Shown piece after piece: positions 10,533 through 24,600 of a DNA stretch of 64,000 nt. Both the position numbers and the translations under genes were made by a program. The notes under the pieces are model-generated. The model was not told the DNA's origin, did not search any database, and worked only from the letters and a program-made list of their open reading frames with translations. Each line of letters starts with the position of its first letter. Within the stretch, counting starts at the first letter, position 1. This DNA is from Cheilinus undulatus (lineage: Eukaryota; Chordata; Actinopteri; Labriformes; Labridae): the NCBI RefSeq assembly GCF_018320785.1, contig NC_054868.1, forward strand, positions 46,321,874-46,385,873, read 5' to 3'.

Positions 10533-12516
10533 AACAAAAAGAGATAAACACGGTGTCTGAGATTTGCTTTTTGTTGTGGTACCACGCTTTGACTTTTTGC
10601 TCTTAATTTTGACTTTGTTCTCGAAATTGTAATTCAACTTATTCTTGACATTTCAACTTAAATATGGAAGTGCGCAGCATTATTTTTTCCCTCCCCTCTG
10701 GCCCTAATCCTCTTGCTTACTAAACCCACTTCTCATACAGAAAAATGTAGACTGAGTCATCATCACAAACTTTGATTGCGTACATGGTTTCAGGGAGGTT
10801 GTAGCGAACAAATACTGCATTATTTATAACTTCAGAGCATCACTGAGAAGAGTTTGATATGAAATTATCAGAGTCTCATAACCTTGTCTGACTCAGGAGG
10901 AGAAAATCTCTGTCCCGAATCTCCTACTCAGCAGTCACCGTCTCATCTCCCGATTTATCTCCTTTTCTTTGTCTCTCCCCTGCTTATTATTTTGCCTGTT
11001 CTCCCTCCACGCAGCACCATTTTTGTATCTTCTTGCTAAGACTTTTGGTTCTACAGTGTCATGTACTGTATTTTTACCTCCAGATATTGTTTTTGCACAT
11101 AACACAAACAGCAGCTGGCAAAAATACAAACAAATGAGAGCTGGCTTATTGTGAAGCTTCCATCAGTTCAGCCAGCATCACGTCTATGCAGATGAGTATT
11201 TTTGTCTTCTTTCTGCCACATTGCGTCTTCACGACTGCATCTGTGCTTATTGACATTTACTATTAAGGTTTAATAAAACCATTGATCTGTGCTTCTTACA
11301 TCCTTCATCCCTCTCCTGCCCAATCCCTGCCATCACATGTTACCATGGCAACAAGCAGAGATCCTCTAATGCAGAGTGAAGGAGGTGTTTGGGCCTGTTC
11401 CTGTCTCTGTTGATCTAAATAGAGATGTAAAGTTTAGCACACAGAACAATGACAATGTGAGCGTTGTTCTAAAGGGAGGAAAGCTGATTTTGCGCAGCAG
11501 AAGGCAGAGAAAGTAGAGTAGGTTACCTCCCTCCACCCTCGCCTTCCTTTCCTTCCTTTTGTACAGTTTTGGCACAGAGAAACCTCCAGGGGACGTGATG
11601 CACTGCTTTTATTCCTTCTCCCACACACAGCAGTGTTTGCAAAATATCATGACAATGAATTTTCTTATCGAAACAAGATGGTATCTGTGTCTCATAAACC
11701 CTGAAAAGACATGATGGCACCACCAGTTTTCTATTTAGGTTTAAAGATGAGGAAAATGACACCCAGAACAGCAGTGAAGCTCCATGGCACAGAGGAATAA
11801 GAGATAATACAAGTCTTACTTTCAAAGATAATAGAAAATAACATAATGACAAAAGAGTATGTATCTTTTAATTGGACTTTTCAAAGTATTTTAGTTAAAC
11901 GTGTATTTACAAGCAGGTGGCAAGACTGTACTTTTTATGGTAAATGCTAAGCTCAGCATGCTAAAACGCTGGGAAACTGGAGAAAAAAATCCAAAGAAAG
12001 CCCACTGTTTGGAGGGAATCTTTATTGGGGTTTTTAATCAAATGTAGGAACAGGAAAAAAAGAAGACTGAAACACATTATGGAAGGCACAGACACAGTAA
12101 CAGCCAGAAAAATGACTGACTCTCTCCACAATTAGCAGCACCCAAACTAAGGCAGACATTTCATCACAACAAACATGTGCTTTTCATTTCTTGCAGTTTG
12201 ACACTACATCATTGTGCAGATTTGGAGTCACAGCTCAAATGTATAAATGACTGCATATTTGTACATTTTTTTTGTGCATGTGTAGCAACTTGGCCCCACC
12301 GCTTTCACTTATTTAACAACCTGTTTCCTTGCTGATTTTTATTTACTTTTAAAGTGTTATTGAAAAACTTTTACATCATAGAAATCTTTGAATCCTAGCT
12401 ACTGCTAACCTGTTAAGTACAGATTAGTCTGCTAGCACATTTATAGGCTCCCTCACATTTCATACTCCTATCCCTACCCCTTATTTTCCAGTGACCCCTT
12501 GCCCTTTGAAACAGAG
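10533..12516. other. Non-coding DNA, nothing recognised
   Basis: Pyrimidine-rich and AT-rich sequence with short overlapping open frames on both strands but no family motif, RNA gene or bounded repeat. Confidence 0.5.
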
Positions 12517-12524
12517 TTACAGGG

Positions 12525-12809
12525 CAGTGTTCCCCAACATGGACCATACTAGGGGGGCCACTCAGGTGTATGTGCAGCCACCCAAGTATACTTGTCGACC
12601 TTTTGTTTTCTTTCTTGATTTTAAAATCTATTCAATCACCATCCATTCACCACAGAGAGACATTCACTAGTACCTATTTTGTTTGTATTAAATAACGACA
12701 GAATTAAAGTTGATGTTAATTTTGACCCAAGGGTATCACAATTTTTGTGCTCAATTTGACTGAGATACAAGTAGGGGGCTCTCAAAGGGAAAAAGGTTGG
12801 GAACCACTG
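12525..12809. mobile_element. hAT-like non-autonomous element
   Basis: 285 bp from CAGTGTTCCCCAACATGG to GGTTGGGAACCACTG, the same terminal repeats as copies at 24660, 37891 and 56765. Flanking 8-mers do not match, so the target duplication is lost or one end is rearranged. Confidence 0.65.
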
Positions 12810-15436
12810 CACTAGTGCATCCGTGCTGTAAATGCACAGTTTGAGGAGCGACACTTCCTGTTTAAGACTAAGCTTCTTATGCTGTTGTTTTAGCATTACC
12901 CCCAATATCATTCTATACTCTAGGGCTCTAGGATGACAGTAGTGATATGCTACTTCATCAACAGTGAGCACTCATACAGCAGCTCACCTGCAATGATAAC
13001 TTCATATCAAGCTAAATATTTCAAAAGCTGAGTGATGTTATTTGAGCGCCTTTATACAACTTACTGTCAAAAGAGCAGAAACACACAACAGAACTACAAA
13101 ATAAGGTAGAGCGGGATGACCCCCTCTACCACCCCTACCACCCAAGTATTGATACATTTAACCAAGCGGCAACCTCCGGTCCTGAAAAATGAAGCCAGTG
13201 AGGAAGCGAAAAAATTTGGATTATATTGATTAAAACCCCACTGCGCACTGATTGGTGTGTCTCATTTGATTGACAGATAGCTAGCTGACAGGAAGTCAAG
13301 TTAGTGGGTTGTTAGGTTGATCCAAAGTTTGGTTGAGACAGCAATTTCGATATTGAAGCAACCGCAGATTGGCTTCAAAAGCAGTTTGAGTCTGTCTACT
13401 GTAATCAAACAGCTGACATCACACAGGGTTTGTCCAAATGATGCCTGCCCTGCCCCGCCCCATTCTGGGTGAAAACAGTCCATCAAAATGTATGCCGGTA
13501 AATGAGAAAGATTTGGTCAAATACAATCCAATAGCAACGACTTATGCATAAAGATATGACATTTTAGAACAATGATTGCCATCTTAAAATCATAAAACAA
13601 CATTTTAGGTGCATGAGTGGCTGTTTAGAACCTCTCAGTCAATCTAGACAAAACAGCCTCATCTTGTGACCACAAATGTCCTAAACCAATATAGCTAATG
13701 TGTGTATTTTGACCATGTTAAATGAGATGATTCTCAACTTTCAAAATACCATTTTTACTGTAGTGACTGTGTGAAAAATCAGTTATCAGGCAGGCGGACT
13801 ACAGCCAAGCTATCACTTAAAGACACAGAGTTCTTCTTTTACACTCCTTTGTCAATTGAAGATAAAAAATTCTGTCATACATTATGGCTTTTTTTTAGAT
13901 ATTTGTTGATATTTGTTATTTGTTTTCACCCAAATGGGGGTGCGGCCACTCTGGAGCGCAGGAAGAAACATACCTGTTTCTATCAGTTGTATCTTTTTGT
14001 GGGAAACGCTGCAAGGGGCAGTGATGAAATCTCCCCCTACATACTGGGGCGGCCCTTCTAATTCCTGATACCTCATCAGCTGTTATTGACAGCATTTATG
14101 TAGCTAAAACGTAGGCCAAAAAAGGACCATGATGCATTGAAACAACATTAAATTAAGATATAGGATGACTGTAATGATTTTCAAATCCTATTTATGCAGA
14201 AACTACTTATGTACATTTGTATACTTCTTCCATCTTGCTAATGACTTGAAAGAGATTTCACAAAGCACTCTTTTTGGACTGGATCTCGAGAAAAACTCAG
14301 GCCCCCCATTACTAACTTAACTGTGGATTTCAAGTGCCCCCTTGTCCCTTGAAACAGAGTTAAAAGGAGTAAGGATGAAATCTTCCCTTACATAATGGGG
14401 CAATCAATCTATCATCGTTTGTAAAGCACCTCTTCTTAACCCAAATTATCTCAAGACACTTTACACAGAGGGCAGATCTAGACTGTACTCTCTTGTGACC
14501 TATAATAGACAAGCGCTAATCATTAATATTCTAATGAAGACAAGAATCATCAGTAATTGTCTGCAGCATTATGTGAACAGATGGGACAGCAATACTCGAC
14601 ATTCTTCTATTAGCAATATTTTAAGATTCAAATTCTCAGTTTAAAGGGGTATGCACCCCAAGCACTTCACTCTGTCCCTACTTTACAAAAAACATCAGGA
14701 CAACCTAACCCTAGACATAAGTGTGGAAAATACACCTGTTGGTCTAAGTGGCCGGGGCAAGGGGTGTTTTGGGAATGATTCATATTGGGAAAGGTGCAGC
14801 AAAACATGTTAGATCTGCCAGCCTCACCCCATTTCTTTCAAGCAGTCTCAATAGACTTATGCACTTAAAATGTCTATGATTATCACATTTTTGCATCATT
14901 CAATGACAGAAAGAAGCCTTATATACAGCAGAAACACATAAATCAGTAACATACTGTTATCTGATGTTTGTAATGTATTATAGTTCGAAAGCAGAGTATG
15001 AAAGCAGCACAACAGAGTCAGCATCAAGCATGAGAAGGTTAGATATCATATGTTGTAAGTTATAGCATCCTACATGTAGCTAATAGAGATAGGCACGACT
15101 AAAAACAAGAATCACCCTGACATTTATCAGGTGAAGTTTGTGTAAATTTGACTGGAAGTGAAACAGATAATGCAGAGCCACACTTTGATTTGTTCATCAA
15201 GCAACAACATACGCACAGATTTCCAGTAAGAGCAGATGATTGAATAAGAAACACCTGTAGTGCTTTGGTGCCATGATTTCCAGTTAATCAGCTTCAGTTT
15301 CCACCACACATCCATCCAGTTAAGGTCACAATTACACACATACGCACATATGCAAATAAAAAAACGGCTACCTACAGTATCTATCTATAGTTTGAAGCCT
15401 TGTGTTGGACAGTAGAGAAGTCCGACTGTGCTTTCT
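12810..15436. other. Fscn1 downstream region with diffuse repeats
   Basis: 13985-14056 and 14330-14405 share GATGAAATCT and TACATA.TGGGGC. 14330-14362 and 12491-12520 share TTGAAACAGAGTTA, so three partial copies of one anonymous repeat lie within 2 kb. 14412-14520 resembles a LINE 3' region (CTCAAGACACTTTACA). No gene found. The fscn1 3'UTR presumably occupies the last part. Confidence 0.4.
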
Positions 15437-15642
15437 TTAATATTCCCAGAGGGTGGCGCTGTCCACGGAGTCAGCGCTGGCCTTTAGCCCTCCAGCGTGG
15501 TCTCCTTTCAGATACTTCCCTCCCAGAGCACAAATGGCCATCTTGTTGAGGTCACAGAACTCAAACAGGAACTGGACGGGTGTGGAGCTGCTGCACACCA
15601 CCGACGTGTCGTCTCCAACACACCAGTACTTCCCCTGGGAGT
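15437..15642 (-). CDS. fscn1: fscn1 coding exon 5 and stop
   Basis: 206 bases encoding residues 426-493 plus [38 protein letters not shown], then LWEY and stop. It forms the end of beta-trefoil 4. Confidence 0.95.
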
Positions 15643-18600
15643 CTGAACAGACGGCACACACTTAATGATGCCTCAATAACACACAGTTAACACATGTGGC
15701 ACATGCAGGTCTGGGTGGTAGGTTTGTCTATACAAAGTGATGGGTATATAATCAAATCGGTACTTTTGATGAAATGGTTGTTATGGTTATATTAAGATTA
15801 CATGCAAAACACTTTCTTTTTATAATGTTCATTTAATTTTGCAAACATCATAAAGATAACGGGTTGTATTGACTTTTTTGTCATTGCTAAGAAAGTGCGT
15901 TGGCTTCAGGTTCCTTAAAGTCATTGATACGCTGACATTTTGTCTCTTGCATGTTGCAGCTATTGACGGCATTGCAAAGTTAAACTGACCAAAGCGATTT
16001 TCATAAAGATCACAACAAATATGGGAGCAAACGAGGACATTGTGGAAAAAGGAAATGAGACTAACATGTTATACAATTTTCCTCCTAACAGTTTTGTACC
16101 TATTGTAGACAGTACTGATGGTCAGTTTGACTAAACATCTCTAAAACATGCAAGAACACCACATTAAATCAAGGTCATTTTGCCAACCTTTAAGGGCGTA
16201 AGCTCCGTTGTGGAACTCCAGCTGAAACACATCGTATGACGCTCGGTTGGAGTCCAGGGTTGTGATTCCAGCTTTACGAGCCCCAATGAAACCGTGCTCC
16301 CCACGGAGGACGATGAGGGGACGGTTGATCAGCTTCATCAGGAACTGCTCAGCCTCGCCTGCAGAGAGAGAGAGAGGATATGTGTGGACTGTGACCTAAC
16401 ATTCTGAAGCCTTAACCTAAAAAACTTTGACCAACCAACCTACAAAATTAGTCACATTTTAAGACCACCGTGAAATAGTTGCAATTTTAGCTGCATTCCA
16501 TCAGGTGGTCCAGTTTGACTGAGTATGCTGTTATAATATTATTGTATTGTAGCAGTTCAAAGAGTGGTCCTGGTTTATGATACATTAATAAATACTCAAA
16601 AATAAATAGTCCTGCGATGTCTGATTAACACAGCTGGTTTTTAAGGGGAACCGTGAGAATTTGTCACATAAAAAATAAACTAAAGGGTTAACCAGTGTTG
16701 AAATCAAACTAGATGAAGTAAGAAATCCTCAGGGGAACAGGTGGCCTAGTGGTTTAAGGTGTGCCCCACGTACGCGGACGGCCCGGGTTCGAATCTGGCT
16801 TGAGGCCCTTCACCACATCTCTCACCCCCGTTCTCGTCCCTGTTTCTGACTCAATCCAGTGTCCTCCTCTATCAAATAAAGGCCCCACAAAAAATCTAAA
16901 AAAAAATAATTGTTGATCTTCTTTTAAAACAGACTGCAGCCTGAAGTTTTACAGACATCTTCAACAATCAAAACAATCTTTTCACAGGTTACCTCAAGTA
17001 ATAAGTAGATGAAAAACTAGCTACAACACAGAGAATCAACTGATCTGTAGCGTCGTATTCACAGAACTTCTACTGTACATTAATTCACTTCCACTTCCAT
17101 CACTGATGAACCAGGCTGGTTAAATCTGGTCCACATAAATGCCAGGAAACCCAATTTGTGGCCACATATCAGTATCCATGGTCCAAGAAACAGTATGTTA
17201 TGTGTGTAGCTCCACCTTTATGGTACAGTTAGGCAAGCTCTGTACTTCTATGAAAGGCTGCCAAAAAAATGGGATGGTACGGGTCGTTTTTTTGGGACAC
17301 TTTCAAGCTTCTGATGTATGGAATGCCAACAAAAAGCCGTACCAAATTGAACCAGAGTGCTCGGTGGAAAGGACCTATTTGACATACCTCACCTTTAGTG
17401 TATTAATGTTGGTAAAACCAGCCAAAATCTAGGTTATGATGAGCTGAGTAAAGAAATATGATTAAAGAAAACATCATTCATCACAGCTTTTCATAAATGG
17501 CTGACAAGAAAATAGCCAGTCATTTTTTAAGATGTATTTTTTGGACTTTTTTCATTTATTTGGCAAGGACAGGATGATGGATAGTGTGGGAAATCACAGA
17601 GAGAGCGCGGGATATGGCAAGCGAGAAAAGAGCCACAGTTTGGATTTGACACACCTACTTGGAAGACTAGCCTCTGTACATGGGGTGCAGACTAACTGCT
17701 AGGCTATCTGTGCACCAAATAGCCAATCATTGTTAAGTATTTTGGTGGCCTACTAGATTTCAGTGGGGCATAGCTGGATCTGCACTTGATCAGGATGATT
17801 GCGTTGTTCTGTCTGTCAAAGAGGGGAGGTGGCTCATCTCCACATGCAGGCTTAGGGGCCACACAGAGACAAGTTTAGGAGTATCCAAAATTATTTTATC
17901 ATACTGGGGTTTCATCCACATGGAACCGGGTCCCAGAGTGAAGAAATCTGTATACAGCAACTGTTTTGTCTCAGCATGTAAGCTCCTCTTTCCTGAAATG
18001 ATTATATTATTGCCCACATATGCAAGCCTAGCTATCATTAGTAATAATGGCAGATTACATGATTGTGTTCATGTCTTCTGCTCCTTTTTAAATTACAGTA
18101 CCTTATCATAAACAATGGGAATAGATCTGGCACAAGCTTTTTCTTGTTGATAGGCTGGGTTCCCAGCATCTTGAACAGAGTTAGTCCTTTTTAGAGATGA
18201 AGTTTGTTTCACTTTTATATAAAATATTCAACACCTAAATTATGTTCATTGGTATCCTACAACCAGTTAAACAATTCACTCAAAAAAGGTACAGTGCATG
18301 CCACTTACCTGCGTTGTCAACCATAGCAGCTAACTGCCCGTTCTTCTTAGCAGCGACATATTTCCCATTAGCAGCACGTACACAAACACGACCATCACGC
18401 CACTCCAGTTCAAAGAAACTATTAGCAGACCTGTGAGACACATGAAGAACTTGTTGAGTGGTGTTAAAACTTGTGTGTGTAATATTCAGCAGGATTCAGT
18501 GTTTGTGTGTGTGATTACTTGGTGGAGGCCGTGCACTGCAATCCTCCGCCTGATGTCAGGGTCCAGTATTTTCCAGCAGCAGTCCTGAAGGCACACTTCC

Positions 18601-21600
18601 TGTCCTCACGGCTCATCTCCAGCTGGAAGACTTCCTGGTCGCCTTCCTCGTCCTGATTGGCTGACAAATCCATGCCTGGAAAAAGTGGGGCAGTCAGCTG
18701 TCAGTTTTCATTTGTCTCTGGAGTTTTTCGTCCTTGTCTGAAACTGCTGTACCCTCTAATTCATCTAGTTCCCCAGATGGACTCTTAAAGGGCCAGAATG
18801 CTCGGTGGTGCACCAGTTTAATGTATTACAGCAGCCATGATGCAGGGGACATCCTTGGCCTGAAAGAAACTAGACAGGGGGAGGGCTGTGATGGCTAAAA
18901 TGATACTAGAACAGCACAAAAACAAATTGGTCTTAGCAATAAGTCTATGTGTTAATAATATACTATGAGACTGAGGACAAAGATCCCTGCTTCTCCCATG
19001 GTCTAAATCTATAATGTATATTAAAGAAACTCATTCAAAACTGTGGGTTTCCTTGAGCATTGGCTGCCTCTAGAGCTGACACAAGATTTGAAAGCCAAAC
19101 CTTTTAAGTCTTTACATTAGTAAGCTATGGGTTGCACCAGCTATGTGTAAGTTAAACATAGCCCAGTTTAAATATGATCTTTTACAACAAAGTTTAAGTT
19201 CTAGTCTTGAGTTATGACTTAAATCTTCTGCCAAGCTCCTGGTAGGAGTAAAATCCTCCTTAAAATATGGTTGTCTTGGTGATGGTTTAGAAAGGTGGGA
19301 TAACTTGGAGAATGACAGGGAGCAGATGGTTTCACTGGCTGACTGGTGTAGGCAGAGTGTTTCTGTGAGGGATAACATCTCTCAGAAATATATGATGCCT
19401 TCTCCACTGTGCATCCATCCTTGTGCGCATGCAAGAGCAATTGCACTGTGCTAAAGCCCAGCTCTATTCATCCATTATCAGGGAGGTGTACCATGCCCCA
19501 GCAAATGCACAAAACTGCCCCTTCAGGTGTCATTGCATATGACCATGTCCTGACCTCTTGCCCCCAAGGAAGGACAGTGCCAACTTGCGCTGTGCAATAG
19601 ACCCACGAGATGCTCACATTAAAGTTGGAAAAATACAGACATGTGCTTAAGTTTTAGGCATGTTGGGAAGTAAGGAATTATCATGGACCACAGTGTGCCA
19701 CAACCCAGGGCTGTAGGGTGGCCAGAGTCTAGCTCGATACATGTCAACACACGTGTGTTGCTCTGCAGCCAAGGTCAAGCTTGACGGCATCTCTTTTGTC
19801 CAGGCCTTTTCACCCCTGGACATCACCAACGTTTGACGGCCTTTGGGACATCCACAGCACGACCAGGGCTCTTGGCAACCCTCATATCTGTCCGGATGGT
19901 CCCCAATGCTACTCGCCACATCCAGCCCTTACGTCATCCTTAAGATGTGGACTTTGTAAGTTTTGAAACAGATTATTTTCCCATGTCTCTGGACTTCCAG
20001 AGCACAACCTGGGTTGTGTCAATCCAAGCCACATCTACGCCTTACTTTAGCCTCAATTTTTGGCCCAAACATGCCTTAAAGTTCTGCATAGTACCCTTAA
20101 AAGATTTACATTATTTGACAAAAAAGGCAGTGCATTTTACAGGTAGAAAGTACAAACCCAACTTTAATTGCTAAATTATATCAGAACAATGAATTATGAA
20201 TTAATGACTATTTGGTTCCATGCTTCTTCAATAGATATCTGGGTGTAGGCCTATACATGCCACACCTTTGCATTATTTCTGGCCATTTGATTCATCTCAA
20301 TATAAAAATTGCCCACATGTACATTTATAGCTCTCTTCTAAAAAGAAAATGTTCCAATCAGAGGTGGTAAAAGACCCACATTTTCACCATCATGACCTGA
20401 ATAGCAGAGCAATTACCCCACCATTAAAGGCTTTTGAGAAATGGCTCTCTCTTCATTAGAAGGCTGACACAAAAACCCAATTTTTACCTCTTAGCAGTCT
20501 AACTCAAAGCCTGTGCACTCCCACACTGCGCCTGCCGCCACAGAAGGAGTTAGTAGATACAGATACAGCAGGGAGGAGTGGGCAGACTTTGTAAAATAAT
20601 GTATGAATGCGTGTCCAGCACTGTCTCTTCTTTTTCACTGGCGCTAACATTAATGAACGACCAGGTCACAGGCCGCTGCCCTACACGGACCTCAATCAAA
20701 CACACTGACTTCTCTCTTTCACAATCACTCTCTCCTGGAATGCACAAACACTCAGACACTTTGTGTGTCTGTGTTTTTTCCTCCAGTATTAAAAGCGTAT
20801 CGACCGCATGGTTAAATGATCAGTCCTGAGAGCAGAGGGAGACTGAGCAGTATCAGAACAAAGAGGTTGCATGTGGCAGAAAGATCCACATTGAAGCAGG
20901 ACTGGCTGAGTCACACCTCCCTCTTTGTCGTCTGTTTCCTCTGCCTCTTTTGTCTCCTCCTCTCCTTCGTTTTCTGTCTATTTTGAGATAAAAATGACGA
21001 ATAACTGTAGACTGGAGCTGACCCTGGACCAGTGGCCACAATGCAGGGGTAGAGTTACTGCAGAAAAATGTTAAGCTAGGCAGAGTGGCCAAAGAGAGGA
21101 GGGAGGGAGGGGGGAAGGGTGTGGGAGGGGGTAGAAAGTGAGAGCATGGTAATGAAAAACACATGGTGGGAGGAAAACGAAGTAACGGGACTCTCTAATT
21201 CTGTCGTCTCTCTCTCCCTTATCACACTGGGGTGAGCATTGGTTAAATGGGACACTCTGCAATTTGGGACAATTTGGCTTAACTTTTCCAACCGATATCT
21301 TTTAAGGGAATACATAAAGCAGCCTTAAAGAAGTGCTTACGGGTTGCTGAGATGGCATTTTAAAAAGGGAAAGAAACTTCACATTAGTATGCCTTAATAT
21401 TAATGGGCGGGGCATCACATGCAGTGACACTTCAATCCAGAGTCACATTTGAAGTAAATGTGTATCAAAAGTATTTTAAATCGATTATCAATTGATTTAG
21501 TGATTAATTCAATCAACCCTTCTGAAAATGTACGTTTTGAAAGTGTCTTGTTTTACCATAAGCTCACTGTTTAAATGGGACAACTGGTAACTGTTAAAAT

Positions 21601-24600
21601 GAGACAGTGTCTTTAGTTTTTTTTGGAGAGGAAATGGATTTGGAGCATCACAAAATACACCCTATCTTGAAAGATGTTTCGTAAACTGGATCAAATGTTT
21701 CTTTTATCGATTGCTTGCTTGATCTACGCCACAACTAGCTAGCAGTTACAGGAAGTGACAGCAGTTTAACCTCCTGTGTTTTATTTTTCTACCTCTTTTT
21801 TAACAGCAAGTTGAAAACAGACATAAGACCATTCTATTCAAAATTTGACAGCTTTTTTACTTAACGATAAATTCATGTAACTTGTATTTTATTGTAACAT
21901 CATTCACTTAAGGAAAAATAACTTATTTTGCATGTAAGGCCTTTTTTCTTGATTAAAATTTCATCAACAAAATGTTATTAGCAATCAACATTGCTGATAA
22001 CATACTAGCTATTTAGCAGATGCTAACCATAGACATAATATACTTAGACGCCGCATTGGCTGGTGAGCCATATGTTGACTGAGCCGCCGTTTTTCCATTC
22101 CTGGGCGAGATACCTCACTCCTGTGCTGCGTGGGTCTGCACTAATAAATGCACAGAAGAGACAAGATTGTATGGGATAACATTTCATGTGTAAGTTAAAC
22201 AAATTTTTTTCGTCGTATTTGGCAAGAATAACAACACGTTCAGAGCCAATTTCTTTAACGTTGTTGTTAAGTGGATTAATAGCCGCGGTTAAGCTAGCTA
22301 TTTAACGTTTTGCCTGACGGTTATTTTGTTTCCAGGAGAGAAGGAGAGAGAAGTATCCAAATATATAATGTTCACAACACTGTAAAGTAACTTAACCATG
22401 GCATATTATTGTGAATATAATAATTTACTAAAATTTTCTATGAGCATGTATGTGTCATTTAACTTCTAAAAAGTAAGAAACACAAACGCTCCTCCAGTTG
22501 CTGTATACTAATACTTGAGTTATCTACGTTTTTTGGCTCTCTGATAGTCATTTTGAATCATTTAATTAACAAAAAATATACCTGTAAACCACTTTATAAA
22601 CAAATGACTCATTAACATCACTTAAATTTAAACGTGTGTGTGTTTTTTATTCACGAAACCCTTCATCCCTCATGTACTTGCTTTTTTTTATGGAATGGTC
22701 TTGCCTCTGGCATTACGGCGGACACACTGACGTATAGCGCCAGCGGGCAAACACAGTCAATGAGGCGGCTATGTTGATTATGTCTATGATGCTAACACCA
22801 GCTAGTGCGCTAGCATGCTAACAATGCAGCATTCACTACGTCACTAATATGGCATTCATCATGGACGTTTTGAGTGTGCCAATACTATACTACATTTATA
22901 TCCCTCAGTTATCACACAATGTGTGCACTTCTGTACTCAAAACATTTAGTATTTACTAAGAAGTTTGTGATTTGGTACATACTATACGTGTTTGCTTAGC
23001 TAGCTAGCTACTTGTGATGCCTCAGTGATAAATGCTCTTACTCGCTACTCCATGCCATTTTTCTCATTCTCCTGATGTGACACACCGGGTACTGTGTCAC
23101 CTATCCATGACATGGGATATAGGCTATTTCACATCCATCTGACATGTCTGGTCTGCTCAAAATTCCTGCCAGTTAAAGGGAAGGAGTTTGGTCCTACTTA
23201 AGGCCTTGTCCACATGGAGACGAAAACGATAAGTTTGTTTTGTTTTGAAAAAGTTCTCCGTAAATCAGCATCATTTCAAGAAATGTCGGCCTAAGCACAA
23301 ATCCATTCAAAACAACTGAAAATGCTGTAGTTTATATACCAGGCTGTAACGCTGCCACAGAAATACACCAAAAACAGAGAAGATTATGGATCAAGTGGAC
23401 CCAAAACTTCTCCTGGCTGCAATAGATCTAAGAACATGGTGTATGCTGTACTCCATGGCCATCTGTTGCTCATGCTGGTAGTAGAGCAGAAGACAAATCA
23501 TGCAATCTGCCATTATTATCGATGGCTGGGCTCATGCATGTGGGTTAAAGGGGCAATGACATTTCAGTAGATGTGCTTGCTTGTACACATGGAGAAAAAA
23601 ACTGTTCCATATACAAATTTTACTTTCAAAGAGTCGTTTATTTTGGGTTCCAAAATGCTGGTTCCGTGTGGATGAAACGCACACTCAATAAAAAACATTT
23701 ACAGATACTCCTCAACTCATCTCTGTGTGGGCAGCCCCTTTCTAAAGTGTTTTGAGAAAACTTCGGTTATGAATTGGCGCTGTACAACAATTGATTGACA
23801 TTGTTTACAGCCCATAGATGGTGTTTGGGAAGGGCAGAACTTTTTAGAAAAGTCTTGAAGGGTGACTGGACTAATCTTCTGTCCTTGACATTTATCATGG
23901 GCCAATCAGAGACCCAAACATTTGATGTAGTAGCTGTATGCCCCCCTGTGGAGTAAACTGCATAATTTCAGTGAAATAGGCAACTGTTTTTGTTGTTCAC
24001 TGACAGTGGAGCCAGTTGATAAATGAAACGCCTGTTGTAGCAAGTCAGTGGAAGAGAAAAACATCTTTTCTCATCAAGAAATTGGTCGAGTTCAGATAAA
24101 ACTGCTGCTACTGGATTTAACTAAACCACACTGGTAGCTACTGCCTCTTTCTCCTCCAGTGATGCTGATTGGTCCGGTCACTCTCTGACTGGGAACAAAC
24201 ATTTCAGCTTCAAGCATTGCCAGGTGGATCCACTTGATGCCAGACGTGGAATGTGGGCTAGCCCAACTGCTTAGCAGGGCTACTGATATTTAGCCTACAT
24301 GATAATTTAGGGCACAGATGCATCAGTTTGGCATTGGTATCGGCGAGTAACAGCCTTTTTGACATGCATCAATTATCGGCAAATAAGGTGGGTGTAAACA
24401 AGTGCTGATTTAGAGAAAAATATAATAATTGGGCAGAAGATGTGACCTGTTGGACAAACTTTTGATGTTTTCTGGGTCAAATGTGAGCAAAAATATTTCC
24501 ATTGTGGAAGTAATGAAAACACTTTGGCAGAGCTAAGTTGTGATTTTAGACATCTGTTGGCCATTTACATTTACTGATTTTTACAATCAGTGCATCTCTT

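Larger units (their letters stand above)
16359..18308 (-). other. fscn1: fscn1 intron 3, with two SINE copies
   Basis: Contains SINE copies at 16735-16912 and 17527-17717. About 17145-17410 resembles an inverted-repeat MITE (GGTAC-rich) but its ends could not be fixed. Confidence 0.6.

Noticed and set aside
19647..19966. Proline/cysteine-containing overlapping frames in fscn1 intron 1
   Set aside because: Tested by eye against transposase and reverse-transcriptase motifs; none fit. Left as anonymous intron sequence.
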